Shown here: positions 48,707-56,453 of the stretch, piece after piece | Numbering within the stretch: position 1 is the first letter of the stretch | How the letters are laid out: each line of letters begins with the position of its first letter | Assembly (NCBI RefSeq): GCF_022919135.1 | Contig: NZ_CP095049.1 | Coordinates: 3,414,501 to 3,478,500 of the forward strand | DNA from: Hymenobacter cellulosivorans | Lineage (GTDB): Bacteria > Bacteroidota > Bacteroidia > Cytophagales > Hymenobacteraceae | Length of the DNA stretch: 64,000 nucleotides | Reading direction: 5' to 3' | Made by a program: the position numbers and the translations under genes | Notes under the pieces: generated by a model | Database searches by the model: none | Told to the model about the DNA's origin: nothing | The model's input: the letters and a program-made list of their open reading frames with translations, nothing else

Positions 48707-49489
48707 ATGCCCAACCGTATTCAAGAAGCCTTTGCCAAAAAAGGCCAGAACCTGCTCAACGTCTACTTCACGGCTGGCTACCCCAAGCTGCACGACACCA
48801 TTCCGCTGATTGAGGCTCTGACTGAAGCCGGCGCCGACCTTATCGAAATCGGGATGCCATTCTCCGACCCGTTGGCCGATGGCCCGGTGATTCAGCAGAG
48901 CAGCTCGGTGGCGCTGGCCAACGGCATGAACCTTTATGTGCTGTTTGACCAGCTCAAGGAAGTGCGCGCCAAGGTGCCTGATACCCCGCTGCTGCTCATG
49001 GGCTACCTCAACCCGATTATGCAGTTTGGTATGGAGAAATTCTGCCAAGCCGCGGCCGAAGCCGGCGTCGACGGCCTGATTTTGCCCGACCTGCCGCTGG
49101 TGGAGTACGAGCAGGAGTACCAGTCGATTTTCAAGAAGTACAACCTGCAGCCCGTCTTCCTGATTACGCCCCAGACCGCGCCGCAGCGAATCCAGCACAT
49201 GGACACGCTCACCGACGCTTTCCTGTACTTGGTGTCGGGTCCCGGTACCACAGGTGGGGCCAACACTCAGGCTGAGGGCGTGCAGGAAGCCTATTTCGAG
49301 CGGATTGCCGGTATGAACCTGCGCAATCCCCGTCTCATCGGCTTCGGCATCGGCGACAAAGCCTCGTTCAAGCGGGCTGCCAGCCACGCCCACGGCGCCA
49401 TTATCGGCTCGGCCTTTATCCGGGCCCTGGAAGATGCCCCCGATGCCCCCGCTGCGGCTAAGCAGTTCGTTTCTTCTATTCTCCACTGA
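48707..49489 (+). CDS. trpA: Tryptophan synthase alpha chain
   Basis: A 260-residue TIM-barrel enzyme cleaving indole-3-glycerol phosphate. It shows FTAGYPKLHDTIPL, the catalytic Glu in LIEIGMPFSDPLADGPVIQ, LMGYLNPIMQFG, the catalytic Asp in DGLILPDLPL, and GFGIGDKASFKRA with the phosphate-binding GIG. It is translationally close to trpB (2-bp gap). DAHP synthase follows after 82 bp. Confidence 0.96.
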   Translation: MPNRIQEAFAKKGQNLLNVYFTAGYPKLHDTIPLIEALTEAGADLIEIGMPFSDPLADGPVIQQSSSVALANGMNLYVLFDQLKEVRAKVPDTPLLLMGYLNPIMQFGMEKFCQAAAEAGVDGLILPDLPLVEYEQEYQSIFKKYNLQPVFLITPQTAPQRIQHMDTLTDAFLYLVSGPGTTGGANTQAEGVQEAYFERIAGMNLRNPRLIGFGIGDKASFKRAASHAHGAIIGSAFIRALEDAPDAPAAAKQFVSSILH

Positions 49490-49571
49490 TTTCGCTGCCC
49501 TAGCGAAATAAACTCTCGCCTGTCTTTTCTCAACCAAAGATGACAGAACCAAACAACCCGCCCTTGCCCTC

Positions 49572-50585
49572 ATGATAATTCAACTCGAAAAGAACATTTC
49601 GGCCGAACAGAAAGCCGACATCATTGCCCGCGTCAAGGACGCCAAGTTCAAGGTTACCGAAGTCGACACCCAGCGGGCCAGCTACCTGGTGGGCACCGGC
49701 AAGGCCGAGGTGGACCTACGCACCCTGGGCCAGCTGCCCGGCATCCTGGACATTCACCGCGTGTCGGACGAGTACAAGCTGGTGAGCCGCAAGTGGCGGG
49801 TGCGCCCCACCGTGCTCGACCTCGGTGACGGAGTCCGCATCGGGGAGGGGAGCCTGAGCATTGCCGCCGGCCCCTGCAGCATCGAGAGTGAGGCCCAGAT
49901 GGAGAAAATCATGCAGCACCTCGTCGACAACGACGTGCGCCTGATGCGCGGGGGGGTGTTCAAGCCCCGCTCGTCGCCCTACTCGTTTCGCGGCCTGGGC
50001 ATGGAAGGGCTGAAGCTGTTTCACCAGATGGCCCGGGCCCGCGGCATCAAAATCGTGACTGAGGTTATGCAGGTGTCGCAGGTGGAGGAAATGCACGACT
50101 ACGTGGACGTGTTCCAAGTGGGCGCCCGCAACACCCAGAACTTCAACCTGCTCGACGCCCTAGGCGGGGTAGATAAGCCCGTGCTCATCAAGCGCGGCAT
50201 TTCGGGCACGATTGAGGAGCTCTTGTCGTCGGCGGAGTACGTGTTTTCGGGCGGCAACGAGAAGCTGATCCTCTGCGAACGGGGCATCCGCACCTTCGAA
50301 ACGGCTTCGCGCAATACCCTCGACCTGAACGCCGTACCCATTCTGAAGGAGAAAACCCACCTGCCCGTGGTAGTCGACCCCTCCCACGGCATCGGCATCC
50401 GCGACTATGTACCCACCATGGCGTTGGCCGGGGTAATGGCCGGCGCCGACGGCATCCTCTACGAAGCCCACGAAAAGCCCGAGGAAGCCGCGTCCGACGG
50501 GGCCCAGACCCTGAACTTCCAGGAGTCGGAGCGCCTGATCCGCAACCTGCGCAAAGTATACGCCCTGCGCCAGGAGCTGGAGTAG
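49572..50585 (+). CDS. aroF: 3-deoxy-7-phosphoheptulonate synthase, type I beta with N-terminal FL/ACT-like domain
   Basis: A 337-residue DAHP synthase, the first step of the shikimate pathway. Residues 1-70 form a small ferredoxin-like regulatory domain (QLEKNISAEQKADIIARVKD); the catalytic barrel has LSIAAGPCSIESEAQM, MRGGVFKPRSSPYSFRG, IVTEVMQVSQVEEM, VGARNTQNFNLL, KRGISGTIEELL, LCERGIRTFE and VVVDPSHGIG. This is the type I-beta subfamily, which includes the Thermotoga-like and chorismate-mutase-linked enzymes. It stands at the end of the trp operon, feeding chorismate to it. A terminator lies at 50610-50643. Confidence 0.94.
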   Translation: MIIQLEKNISAEQKADIIARVKDAKFKVTEVDTQRASYLVGTGKAEVDLRTLGQLPGILDIHRVSDEYKLVSRKWRVRPTVLDLGDGVRIGEGSLSIAAGPCSIESEAQMEKIMQHLVDNDVRLMRGGVFKPRSSPYSFRGLGMEGLKLFHQMARARGIKIVTEVMQVSQVEEMHDYVDVFQVGARNTQNFNLLDALGGVDKPVLIKRGISGTIEELLSSAEYVFSGGNEKLILCERGIRTFETASRNTLDLNAVPILKEKTHLPVVVDPSHGIGIRDYVPTMALAGVMAGADGILYEAHEKPEEAASDGAQTLNFQESERLIRNLRKVYALRQELE

Positions 50586-50739
50586 TTTAGTTGTTCGTTG
50601 TCAGTTGTTAGAAGGGCGCAAAGATTTGCGCCCTTCTTTTTTGGCCTGAAGAATTTCAGTAAGTGGGCCTGTGGGCTGTTACCTTTAAGCACAGCGCTAG
50701 CACGACCTAACAACTGAAAACTACCAACTGACAACTAAC
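50586..50739. repeat. Simple-sequence inverted repeat flanking the aroF terminator
   Basis: Arm 50586-50611 (TTTAGTTGTTCGTTGTCAGT then TGTTAG) and arm 50707-50739 (CTAACAACTG, CCAACTGACAACTAAC) are inverted near-copies, the left one starting at the aroF stop and the right one ending 2 bases before the start codon of the AraC-type gene. The standard terminator at 50610-50643 lies between the arms. Confidence 0.75.
50610..50643 (+). terminator. Terminator at the end of the trp-aroF operon
   Basis: AGAAGGGCGCAAA pairs with TTTGCGCCCTTCT, followed by a run of T. It lies 24 bp after the aroF stop. Confidence 0.9.
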
Positions 50740-50741
50740 GC

Positions 50742-52046
50742 ATGCCCTTCACTTTCAGCGTCTACAGTGGATTGCTGCTGCCGTTTTTCGTGCAGGGCGT
50801 GGTGGTAAGCGGGGTGCTGCTCAGGCGCAGGCGGCGCTACGGCAGCGCGGCCGATGCTTGGCTGGCCGTGCTGCTGCTGCTACACACGTTGCGGCTGGCC
50901 CAGTGGATGTTGGGCTTCGCGGGTTGGTACGACTCGCACGACGCCTTTTCCACCTTTATGTTTTACTTCCCATTCAGCAACCGGCTGGCGGTGGGGCCGG
51001 TGCTGTACTTCTATTTCCGCAGCCTGACCAATCAGGAATTCCGATTCTCGCGGCGGCAGTGGTGGCATCTGGCCCCGGCTCTGGCGTATCTGGCGCTGCG
51101 GCTTGGGGTGTTGCTCTACGACATTGGCCTGTGGCATGGCTTGCGGGGGCAGCCGCTGCCGGCTCACTTCGGCACCAAAGGCCCTCTGGCCCAGCAGCTC
51201 GACGAAGTACCGCTGGAGTACGTTGTTGAGGTTGGTGCGTACCTGCTCATCGGCGCTTATGCCCTGCGGACCCTGCGCGAGTACCGCGCCTACGCCCGCT
51301 ACCTCAACGACAACTTCTCCGACACCGATCAGATCCGGTTCCGTTGGCTGCGCAACGTACTGGTGGCCGTGCTAATTGGTACCGGCGTAAGCCTGGCCTT
51401 TGCCATTACCAATAGCTTCGTAACTCCGCTCAGCTACTACCAGGCCTGGTACGACTACTTTTTCACCGGCTTGCTGATTTATTACCTCAGCATTGCCGGC
51501 CTGCTCACCGGCCACCAACTGGCCGGCCTCCACTTTCAGCCCCCCGCCGAAACCTCGGTTCTACTACCAAAATCGGAACCTGAGGCAGTCCCTGAGCCGG
51601 TGCTGATTGCGCCACCCCAGCAGCTGGTGGTAACCGAAAATCCCGAACGGGCCGCTACCGCTACTACTGTTGCCCCCAAAGCAGCCGTAACGCCCGGGGC
51701 CGATGCTGAGCTGACCCGCTGGACCACCCGCCTGTTGGCTCACATGGCTGAGGCCCGGCCATATCTGGCGCCCGAGCTGACGTTGGGCGAGCTGGCGGCT
51801 CAGTTGCGGACCAATACCTCCTGGTTGTCGCGGGTCATTAACGCCGGCTGTGGGCAGAACTTCAACGACTTCATCAACGAGTACCGGGTGCGGGAGGCAG
51901 AAGCCCGGCTGCAGGACCCGCGCTTCCGCCATTATACCTTACTGGCCGTAGCCCTGGAAGCCGGGTTTAACTCGAAGTCAACGTTTAACCGCGTGTTCAA
52001 AAAGCTGCGCGGCATTACCCCCGGCGAGGTGGCGCGGCCGGAATAG
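50742..52046 (+). CDS. AraC-family regulator with N-terminal membrane domain
   Basis: A 434-residue protein. Residues about 1-260 contain seven to eight hydrophobic segments (LLLPFFVQGVVVSGVLL, AWLAVLLLLHTLRLAQWMLGF, LAVGPVLYFYFRSL, LLIGAYALRTL, VLVAVLIGTGVSLAFAI, FFTGLLIYYLSIAGLLTG), then an Ala/Pro/Val-rich linker and a C-terminal AraC helix-turn-helix (LTLGELAAQLRTNTSWLSRVIN, YTLLAVALEAGFNSKSTFNRVFKKLRG). Such membrane-anchored AraC regulators are common in Bacteroidota. Possible targets are the two unknown genes downstream; a 12-bp palindrome TGGGACGTCCCA lies at 52072-52083. Confidence 0.87.
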   Translation: MPFTFSVYSGLLLPFFVQGVVVSGVLLRRRRRYGSAADAWLAVLLLLHTLRLAQWMLGFAGWYDSHDAFSTFMFYFPFSNRLAVGPVLYFYFRSLTNQEFRFSRRQWWHLAPALAYLALRLGVLLYDIGLWHGLRGQPLPAHFGTKGPLAQQLDEVPLEYVVEVGAYLLIGAYALRTLREYRAYARYLNDNFSDTDQIRFRWLRNVLVAVLIGTGVSLAFAITNSFVTPLSYYQAWYDYFFTGLLIYYLSIAGLLTGHQLAGLHFQPPAETSVLLPKSEPEAVPEPVLIAPPQQLVVTENPERAATATTVAPKAAVTPGADAELTRWTTRLLAHMAEARPYLAPELTLGELAAQLRTNTSWLSRVINAGCGQNFNDFINEYRVREAEARLQDPRFRHYTLLAVALEAGFNSKSTFNRVFKKLRGITPGEVARPE

Positions 52047-52071
52047 GCGCGGGTGGTGCCAAACTATACGT

Positions 52072-52083
52072 TGGGACGTCCCA
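52072..52083. promoter_or_regulatory. Palindrome TGGGACGTCCCA
   Basis: A perfect 12-bp palindrome 26 bases beyond the AraC-type regulator stop and about 76 bases before the next gene. It could be an operator; there is no further evidence. Confidence 0.3.
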
Positions 52084-52158
52084 GACCGTAAGTCGGAGCG
52101 TTTGGGGCAGTTGCAGCGGGTTGCTTTGAGGCATCGTTTCATTTCAACCCCCTCTGCT

Positions 52159-52551
52159 ATGCGTTACCAATTCATCCTGCGGCCCGTTTCTGTGCTGGGC
52201 CTGCTACTGACCTTAGGCGCCTCGTATTCCCTGTGCTGGGCCAGTCTCAACTCCGACTTATTCATTCAGCCCGGCAAGCAGTTCGCCCTGGGTGGGGGGC
52301 AGCCCGGGGCCTTTCGAGTAGTGGCCCGCAACGTAGGCAAGGTGGCCGTAGAGTTCAGGGAGCGGCCCCGCGGTGGTGGCATTTTCGGGCGCGCCACCCT
52401 GCAGCCCGGCCAAGCCGCCACGCTCCGCTACATGGCGGGCTCCACGGCCGTGCTGCTCAACGGCTCCCCGGCGCAAACAGCCAACGTGAAGTTGCGCGTC
52501 ACCGGCGACACGAACCTGCGCATGAACTACGAGCCCAACGGCCAGCAGTAA
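52159..52551 (+). CDS. Hypothetical exported protein
   Basis: A 130-residue protein with signal peptide (MRYQFILRPVSVLGLLLTLG then AASYSL-type end near CWASL). The mature part is predicted beta-rich (FRVVARNVGKVAVEFRERPRGGG, GQAATLRYMAGSTAVLLNGSP, KLRVTGDTNLRMNYEP), perhaps a small immunoglobulin-like or envelope protein. The ATG at 52159 is chosen because the signal peptide begins there. The unknown gene at 52572 follows 20 bp later. I do not recognise a family. Confidence 0.7.
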   Translation: MRYQFILRPVSVLGLLLTLGASYSLCWASLNSDLFIQPGKQFALGGGQPGAFRVVARNVGKVAVEFRERPRGGGIFGRATLQPGQAATLRYMAGSTAVLLNGSPAQTANVKLRVTGDTNLRMNYEPNGQQ

Positions 52552-52571
52552 CCTGATTACGCTTTCTGGTT

Positions 52572-53306
52572 ATGAAAAAGGTACTGTTTTACGCCCGGGC
52601 TCTGCCCATGCGCGCCGCTGCTGTGGCCTGGCGGCTGTTTCGTTTGCACCTGGGCCTGTCCATGGCCATTGGCTGGTCGAAGCTGGTAAGTCTGTACACG
52701 GCTACCGAGGCCGCCAAGCTTACGGCCGTGGGGCGCTATTTTCCGGAGTACTGGCTGAACCGCTTCGCGCAGCCCGTTCCCCGGCCGTGGGCCGTAGCGG
52801 CTGCTGCTTTTACTATCCTGCTGCTGCTGACCACTGGTCAAGCGCCAGCTCAAAACCCACCGGAACCCCTGACCTGGCTCCAGCTGCAGCGCTTGGCCCA
52901 GCCCTGGCATGGCACGCTGACTTACCTAGACTACCGCTCCCAGCAGCCCGTCACGCTGCCTACCAAGCTGGTTGGAAGGGCATCAGCGGCCGGCCAACTG
53001 ACGCTGGATTTCATCTACCAGGAACCCAGTGGCCGGCAAGTCACGGGGGCCGACCAAGTGGAGCTGTCGGCCGACGGACGAACCCTGACCTGGGACGCCG
53101 TGGTACTACGGATAAACCAGAACGCAGTGTCGCCCAATCAAGATTGGCTGCTTGTGCTGGAAGGAGAGGGGCAAGACGATGGCAAAGCTTGCCTGGTTCG
53201 TAAGACGGTGCTGCTATGCGCTGGGCAACTATCTGTCAACAAAGAGGTTAGGTATGCCAGGGTGCCGACTTTTGTAACCAGAAATACTTATTTCTTTTCA
53301 AAGTAA
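52572..53306 (+). CDS. Hypothetical membrane-anchored protein
   Basis: A 244-residue protein. Residues 1-80 hold amphipathic and hydrophobic segments; the clearest membrane segment is AVAAAAFTILLLLTTGQAPA (about 75-94). The remainder looks like a soluble periplasmic beta-domain (HGTLTYLDYRSQQPVTLPTK, LTLDFIYQEPSGRQVTGADQ, VLEGEGQDDGKACLVRKTVLLC). No known family was recognised. It follows the small exported gene by 20 bp and may share its transcript with the AraC-type regulator upstream. Confidence 0.65.
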   Translation: MKKVLFYARALPMRAAAVAWRLFRLHLGLSMAIGWSKLVSLYTATEAAKLTAVGRYFPEYWLNRFAQPVPRPWAVAAAAFTILLLLTTGQAPAQNPPEPLTWLQLQRLAQPWHGTLTYLDYRSQQPVTLPTKLVGRASAAGQLTLDFIYQEPSGRQVTGADQVELSADGRTLTWDAVVLRINQNAVSPNQDWLLVLEGEGQDDGKACLVRKTVLLCAGQLSVNKEVRYARVPTFVTRNTYFFSK

Positions 53307-53536
53307 GGCCCCTGGTACGACAAGGGGTAGTTGATAGCTAAACTCAGTTATTTTGCAATATTATGCCTATAAATATATGGGTGCTTTCTCTATAAATAAG
53401 GATGTTTTGATAAAAAGCCCTTCTAATTAGAGGGTGCATTTTGATAAATATACTTGTCTTGATAAAAAAGGGCTGTTAAAAATATGGCTCATCGGTATAC
53501 AAGTTATTTTTATTCTTGTATATATTTGCATTCAGT
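53307..53536. other. AT-rich region upstream of the phhA leader
   Basis: No gene is supported. The region is AT-rich and leads into the TATATTTG box. No -33 box is convincing. An open frame that starts at 53434 on the plus strand runs across the leader and terminator and is rejected as coding. Confidence 0.5.
53521..53528 (+). promoter_or_regulatory. -7 promoter box TATATTTG of phhA
   Basis: An exact match to TAnnTTTG. Transcription would start near 53535, just before the tandem ATG codons of the leader ORF (53537), which would therefore be translated from an almost leaderless transcript. The -33 side (TTATTTTTATTCTTG) is only suggestive. Confidence 0.55.
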
Positions 53537-53623
53537 ATGATGAACCAACCCGCGAAATGCTTCTGCCTAAATATTCGTCCTGTGATGGACGAAGTCGGGC
53601 CATTTTGCCGGTACGGAAGCTAG
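53537..53623 (+). CDS. Leader ORF upstream of phhA (28 residues)
   Basis: Starts with two ATG codons and encodes MMNQPAKCFCLNIRPVMDEV then GPFCRYGS, followed by TAG. Codons for Cys (three), Phe (two) and Tyr (one) are notable, but there is no run. The antiterminator strand AGTCGGGCC (53593-53601) is inside the ORF. It may be a ribosome-sensing leader peptide, or an untranslated structured RNA by coincidence. Its coding status is inferred only from position and start context. Confidence 0.55.
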   Translation: MMNQPAKCFCLNIRPVMDEVGPFCRYGS

Positions 53624-53689
53624 AAGCTCATGCTACTAACCCTCTGAAAACGTCAAGGCCCGACTCCTCCCAGGAGCCGGGCTTTTTTT
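53574..53689 (+). promoter_or_regulatory. phhA attenuator: antiterminator/terminator pair
   Basis: Hairpin TTCGTCC / GGACGAA (53574-53580 with 53587-53593) is followed directly by AGTCGGGCC (53593-53601), which is an exact 9-base complement of GGCCCGACT (53657-53665), the 5' arm of the terminator. The terminator pairs 53655-53668 with about 53672-53684 and has a T-run ending at the phhA start codon. The two structures exclude each other, which is the hallmark of a transcription attenuator. Confidence 0.72.
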
Positions 53690-54433
53690 ATGTCTCTTGC
53701 CATGGTAACCCAGCACTACGACCGGTACACCACCCAGGACCACTTGGTTTGGAAAGTATTGTTTGACCGTCAGACGGCTTTGCTGCACAAACGCGCTGCC
53801 CAGGTTTTCGAGCGGGGCTTGGCCAAGGCTGGCCTGCACCGTAATGCCTTGCCGCGGTTTGAGGAAGTCAGCAAGCGGTTGCAGAAGGCCACCGGCTGGC
53901 AACTGGAGCCCGTCAGCGGCCTGCTCGACGACGCTGCGTTCTTCGGGTTATTGGCCGAGCGTAAGTTTCCGGCTACGGTCTGGATCCGGTCTATGGCCCA
54001 GTTCGACTTCGTGCAGGAACCTGACTTGTTTCACGGGGTCTTCGGCCACGTGCCCTTGCTGATGGACCAGGCCTTTGCCGATTTTCTGCACTTTTTGGGT
54101 CGGGTAGCGGCTCAGCACCTGCACGATGCCCCCGCATTGACCCGCCTGGAGCGGCTCTACGGCTTTACGGTGCAGTTTGGGTTGGTAGAGGAGGAAGGCG
54201 CCACCCGCATGTACGGGGCCGGTTTGCTGTCCTCATCGGGTGAAATACACCATTGTATTGCCGATGAGAGTACCCGCCGCCCTTTTGAACTGGCCACCGC
54301 CTTGCACACGCCCTACAGCGAAGCGCAGCTGCAAGACCAGTACTTCGTGCTCAAAGGCTGGGAGCAGCTCACTGAAAGCGTCGCCGAACTGGCCGCTGTA
54401 CTGTCGAGTGGCTGGGAGCTGCAGCCTGCGTAG
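53690..54433 (+). CDS. phhA: Phenylalanine 4-hydroxylase
   Basis: A 247-residue member of the bacterial aromatic amino acid hydroxylases, converting phenylalanine to tyrosine with tetrahydropterin and O2. The non-haem iron site is FHGVFGHVPLLMDQAFADF (His-x4-His within the HxxxGHxPLL motif) plus the Glu in FTVQFGLVEEEGATRMYGAGL. GEIHHCI near the C-terminus is also conserved. Length matches bacterial PhhA. The start is taken as ATG at 53690, right after the terminator T-run; the ATG at 53702 is a possible alternative. Confidence 0.93.
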   Translation: MSLAMVTQHYDRYTTQDHLVWKVLFDRQTALLHKRAAQVFERGLAKAGLHRNALPRFEEVSKRLQKATGWQLEPVSGLLDDAAFFGLLAERKFPATVWIRSMAQFDFVQEPDLFHGVFGHVPLLMDQAFADFLHFLGRVAAQHLHDAPALTRLERLYGFTVQFGLVEEEGATRMYGAGLLSSSGEIHHCIADESTRRPFELATALHTPYSEAQLQDQYFVLKGWEQLTESVAELAAVLSSGWELQPA

Positions 54434-54458
54434 CGCCGCTTGGTATTCTATTTTCAAC

Positions 54459-54490
54459 AAAAAAGCCACTCCCTCGGGAGTGGCTTTTTT
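54459..54490. terminator. Bidirectional terminator after phhA
   Basis: AAAAAAGCCACTCCC pairs with GGGAGTGGCTTTTTT around TC. It serves both phhA (plus) and the convergent dienelactone-hydrolase gene (minus). Confidence 0.88.
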
Positions 54491-54517
54491 ACTTATATCA
54501 GGTAGTTAAGAAGCGGG

Positions 54518-55399
54518 TTATCCTTTGAGCTTGAAGTTCTTGCGCAGGTATTCCAGGGCCGCAGCATGGGCATCGGCCGAATACTTCTGGCTGTACTTGG
54601 GGTTGGAGGGGTTGGCAAAGGCGTGGTCGGCGTCGTAGCTCTTGATGGTCACCTTTTTCTTGGCAGCGGCCATGTCCTTCTGGAACTGGGCTACTACTTC
54701 GGGGTTAATCCACTTGTCCTGGCTGGCAAAAATGCCCAGTACGTCGGTGTTCAGGGTTTTGAGCTTGGCTACTTCCTTTTCGGGCATGCCGTAGTACATC
54801 ACGCAACCCACGGCTTTGGGGCCGGCGAGCAGGGCCGTCTGCAACGACCAACCGCCGCCGAAGCACCAGCCGATGGAGGACACCTTAGCGTTAGGCCCGG
54901 CGTAGAGCAGCGCCCCTTTGATAATGGCCTCGGCGCGTTCGGTTTTCACACCCTGCATCAGCTTGCCGGCTTCATCGGGGGTGGAGGCTACCTGACCGTC
55001 GTAGAGGTCGAGGGCAATGATGTTGACACCCTTAAGCTCGTTGGCGTAGGTGGCTGCTTCCTTTTTGATGTAGTCGTTAAGGCCCCACCACTCGTGAATC
55101 ACGAACAGGTATTTGTCGGAGCGCACGTTGCTCTTGATTTCAAAGGCCTTGGCCGATTGGCCGTCGGTGGTCTTGAACTCAATCATTTCACCCTGGCCCT
55201 CATACGTGTAGGGTAGGGGCGCGTCGTGGCCGCCAGAGAAGTCCTCGTTGGTAGCCAGCATGGCAAAAACCTCCGTGGCATTGGCACCGGCCGTGGGCCG
55301 CGCGCAGCAGCTCATTTTGGGCGGGCTGGTGCTTACCTGGGCCGAGGCCACGGATACGACGCTGAGTAGAGCAGCGCACAGAGTCCAGAGTTTTTTCAT
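54518..55399 (-). CDS. Dienelactone hydrolase family protein, exported
   Basis: A 293-residue alpha/beta-fold hydrolase with signal peptide (MKKLWTLCAALLSVVSVASA). The dienelactone-hydrolase (Pfam DLH) pattern is present: VIHEWWGLNDYIKKEA, IALDLYDGQVAST, the nucleophile Cys in SIGWCFGGGWSLQTAL (C-F-G-G), ILGIFASQDKWI-like VLGIFASQDKWINPE for the acid Asp, and the His in SYDADHAFANP. Periplasmic location is expected. Substrate unknown; a broad carboxylesterase role is likely. Confidence 0.88.
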   Translation of the reverse strand: MKKLWTLCAALLSVVSVASAQVSTSPPKMSCCARPTAGANATEVFAMLATNEDFSGGHDAPLPYTYEGQGEMIEFKTTDGQSAKAFEIKSNVRSDKYLFVIHEWWGLNDYIKKEAATYANELKGVNIIALDLYDGQVASTPDEAGKLMQGVKTERAEAIIKGALLYAGPNAKVSSIGWCFGGGWSLQTALLAGPKAVGCVMYYGMPEKEVAKLKTLNTDVLGIFASQDKWINPEVVAQFQKDMAAAKKKVTIKSYDADHAFANPSNPKYSQKYSADAHAAALEYLRKNFKLKG

Positions 55400-55626
55400 G
55401 AAACAGAACGGTAGGGGAAGTGTGGAGGATAAAAAGTGGGTTTGTGGGCCTATACAGCCTTAAAAGCCACTGTGGAGGCTAAAAACTACCGGACTGATAA
55501 ATAGTTTGCTGGCATATGCTTCCTCACTACGCTCTGGGCCGGTTACCCCGTCACCCAAGGTAGCGTGTCACCGACTGGCTCAGCGGTAAAGTGATGAGTT
55601 GGCAGGGTACGGGGTAAAGAGAGGAA

Positions 55627-56130
55627 CTACGGTTGCTGGGCCGCAACAAATTCGAGCGGGGCACCGATTAACTTTTCCAGGTCAGCCTGACGTACGCGGG
55701 CATAAAAGTGCTCCATCGACACAGACTGGTCATAGAAGTAGAGGGTTATGCCGGAAGTGGCGTCATTTCCGAGCACGCCAATGACGTTGCGCGGGGGTAA
55801 CAGCATTACACCGTCGTCGCGCAATTCTCCGTCTTTCGTTTGCTCCAAAACCAATCCGTGAACCTGCCGGCCCCGGGGTAGGGCGGTGGCTGCAAGGGGC
55901 TTGTTGTCGGTGTCGTAGGCTGGAATAGAACCCCGCTCCAGGCGGGCAATCAGTGAGTCGCTCCACGCCGGTTGCCACGCTTTGCTGCCTTTGAAGTCCA
56001 GGGTCTTTTCACCCTCTTTTATAGTGTAAGCCACCTGAACTTTCTTTTCGGCAACCTTCGAATCCGGTATGGTGCAGCCGGCCAGCAAAGCAGCTACGCC
56101 GAAACAGGCAAAAAAACGTGGGTAAAGCAT
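55627..56130 (-). CDS. Hypothetical lipoprotein
   Basis: A 167-residue protein starting MLYPRFFACFGVAALLAGC, with lipobox LLAGC. The mature domain (KKVQVAYTIKEGEKTLDFKG, KDGELRDDGVMLLPPRNVIGV, ITLYFYDQSVSMEHFYARVRQ) is predicted alpha/beta and carries no motif I recognise. The ATG at 56130 is preferred over one 30 bases upstream because it directly opens the lipoprotein signal. Function unknown. Confidence 0.72.
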   Translation of the reverse strand: MLYPRFFACFGVAALLAGCTIPDSKVAEKKVQVAYTIKEGEKTLDFKGSKAWQPAWSDSLIARLERGSIPAYDTDNKPLAATALPRGRQVHGLVLEQTKDGELRDDGVMLLPPRNVIGVLGNDATSGITLYFYDQSVSMEHFYARVRQADLEKLIGAPLEFVAAQQP

Positions 56131-56453
56131 CTGGTGAGAAATGATGTTGACTTTGAGCAAGATGAGCGTGCATTAGAGAAGGCACCTGGCGGCAGCTTCC
56201 TTTCTGAACCGGCCGCTACGTCCCGGCGCATGTACCCCAACCTAATCAGCGCATCAAGTACCAGAGAAATTGCGGGTAGTACTATACCTGCTTCTGGGTA
56301 TTTTAGGGGTAAGGGGCGGGGCTTCGACTTCCTGGTTATACCTTCATGCCACCGTTCTGACCCACTTTGGGGCAGAGTAGGGGCCGGGTGCTACAGTTCT
56401 TGCTACTCCTGGCTTCTGGCCCGCGCTACCTTTGCCAGCTCACCGTTTTGCCT
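56131..56453. other. Divergent promoter region upstream of the HTTM gene
   Basis: No gene is seen. TACCTTTG at 56427-56434 matches the Bacteroidota -7 box and is 20 bases before the proposed GTG start at 56454. Upstream frames extend the HTTM reading frame to 56367 but do not look coding. Confidence 0.5.
56427..56434 (+). promoter_or_regulatory. -7 box TACCTTTG upstream of the HTTM gene
   Basis: Matches TAnnTTTG; transcription would begin near 56441, 13 bases before the GTG at 56454, supporting that start over the more upstream ATG at 56367. Confidence 0.45.

Noticed and set aside
53434..53766. A 110-codon plus-strand frame across the phhA leader
   Set aside because: It crosses promoter, terminator and the start of phhA in another frame, and has no family resemblance.
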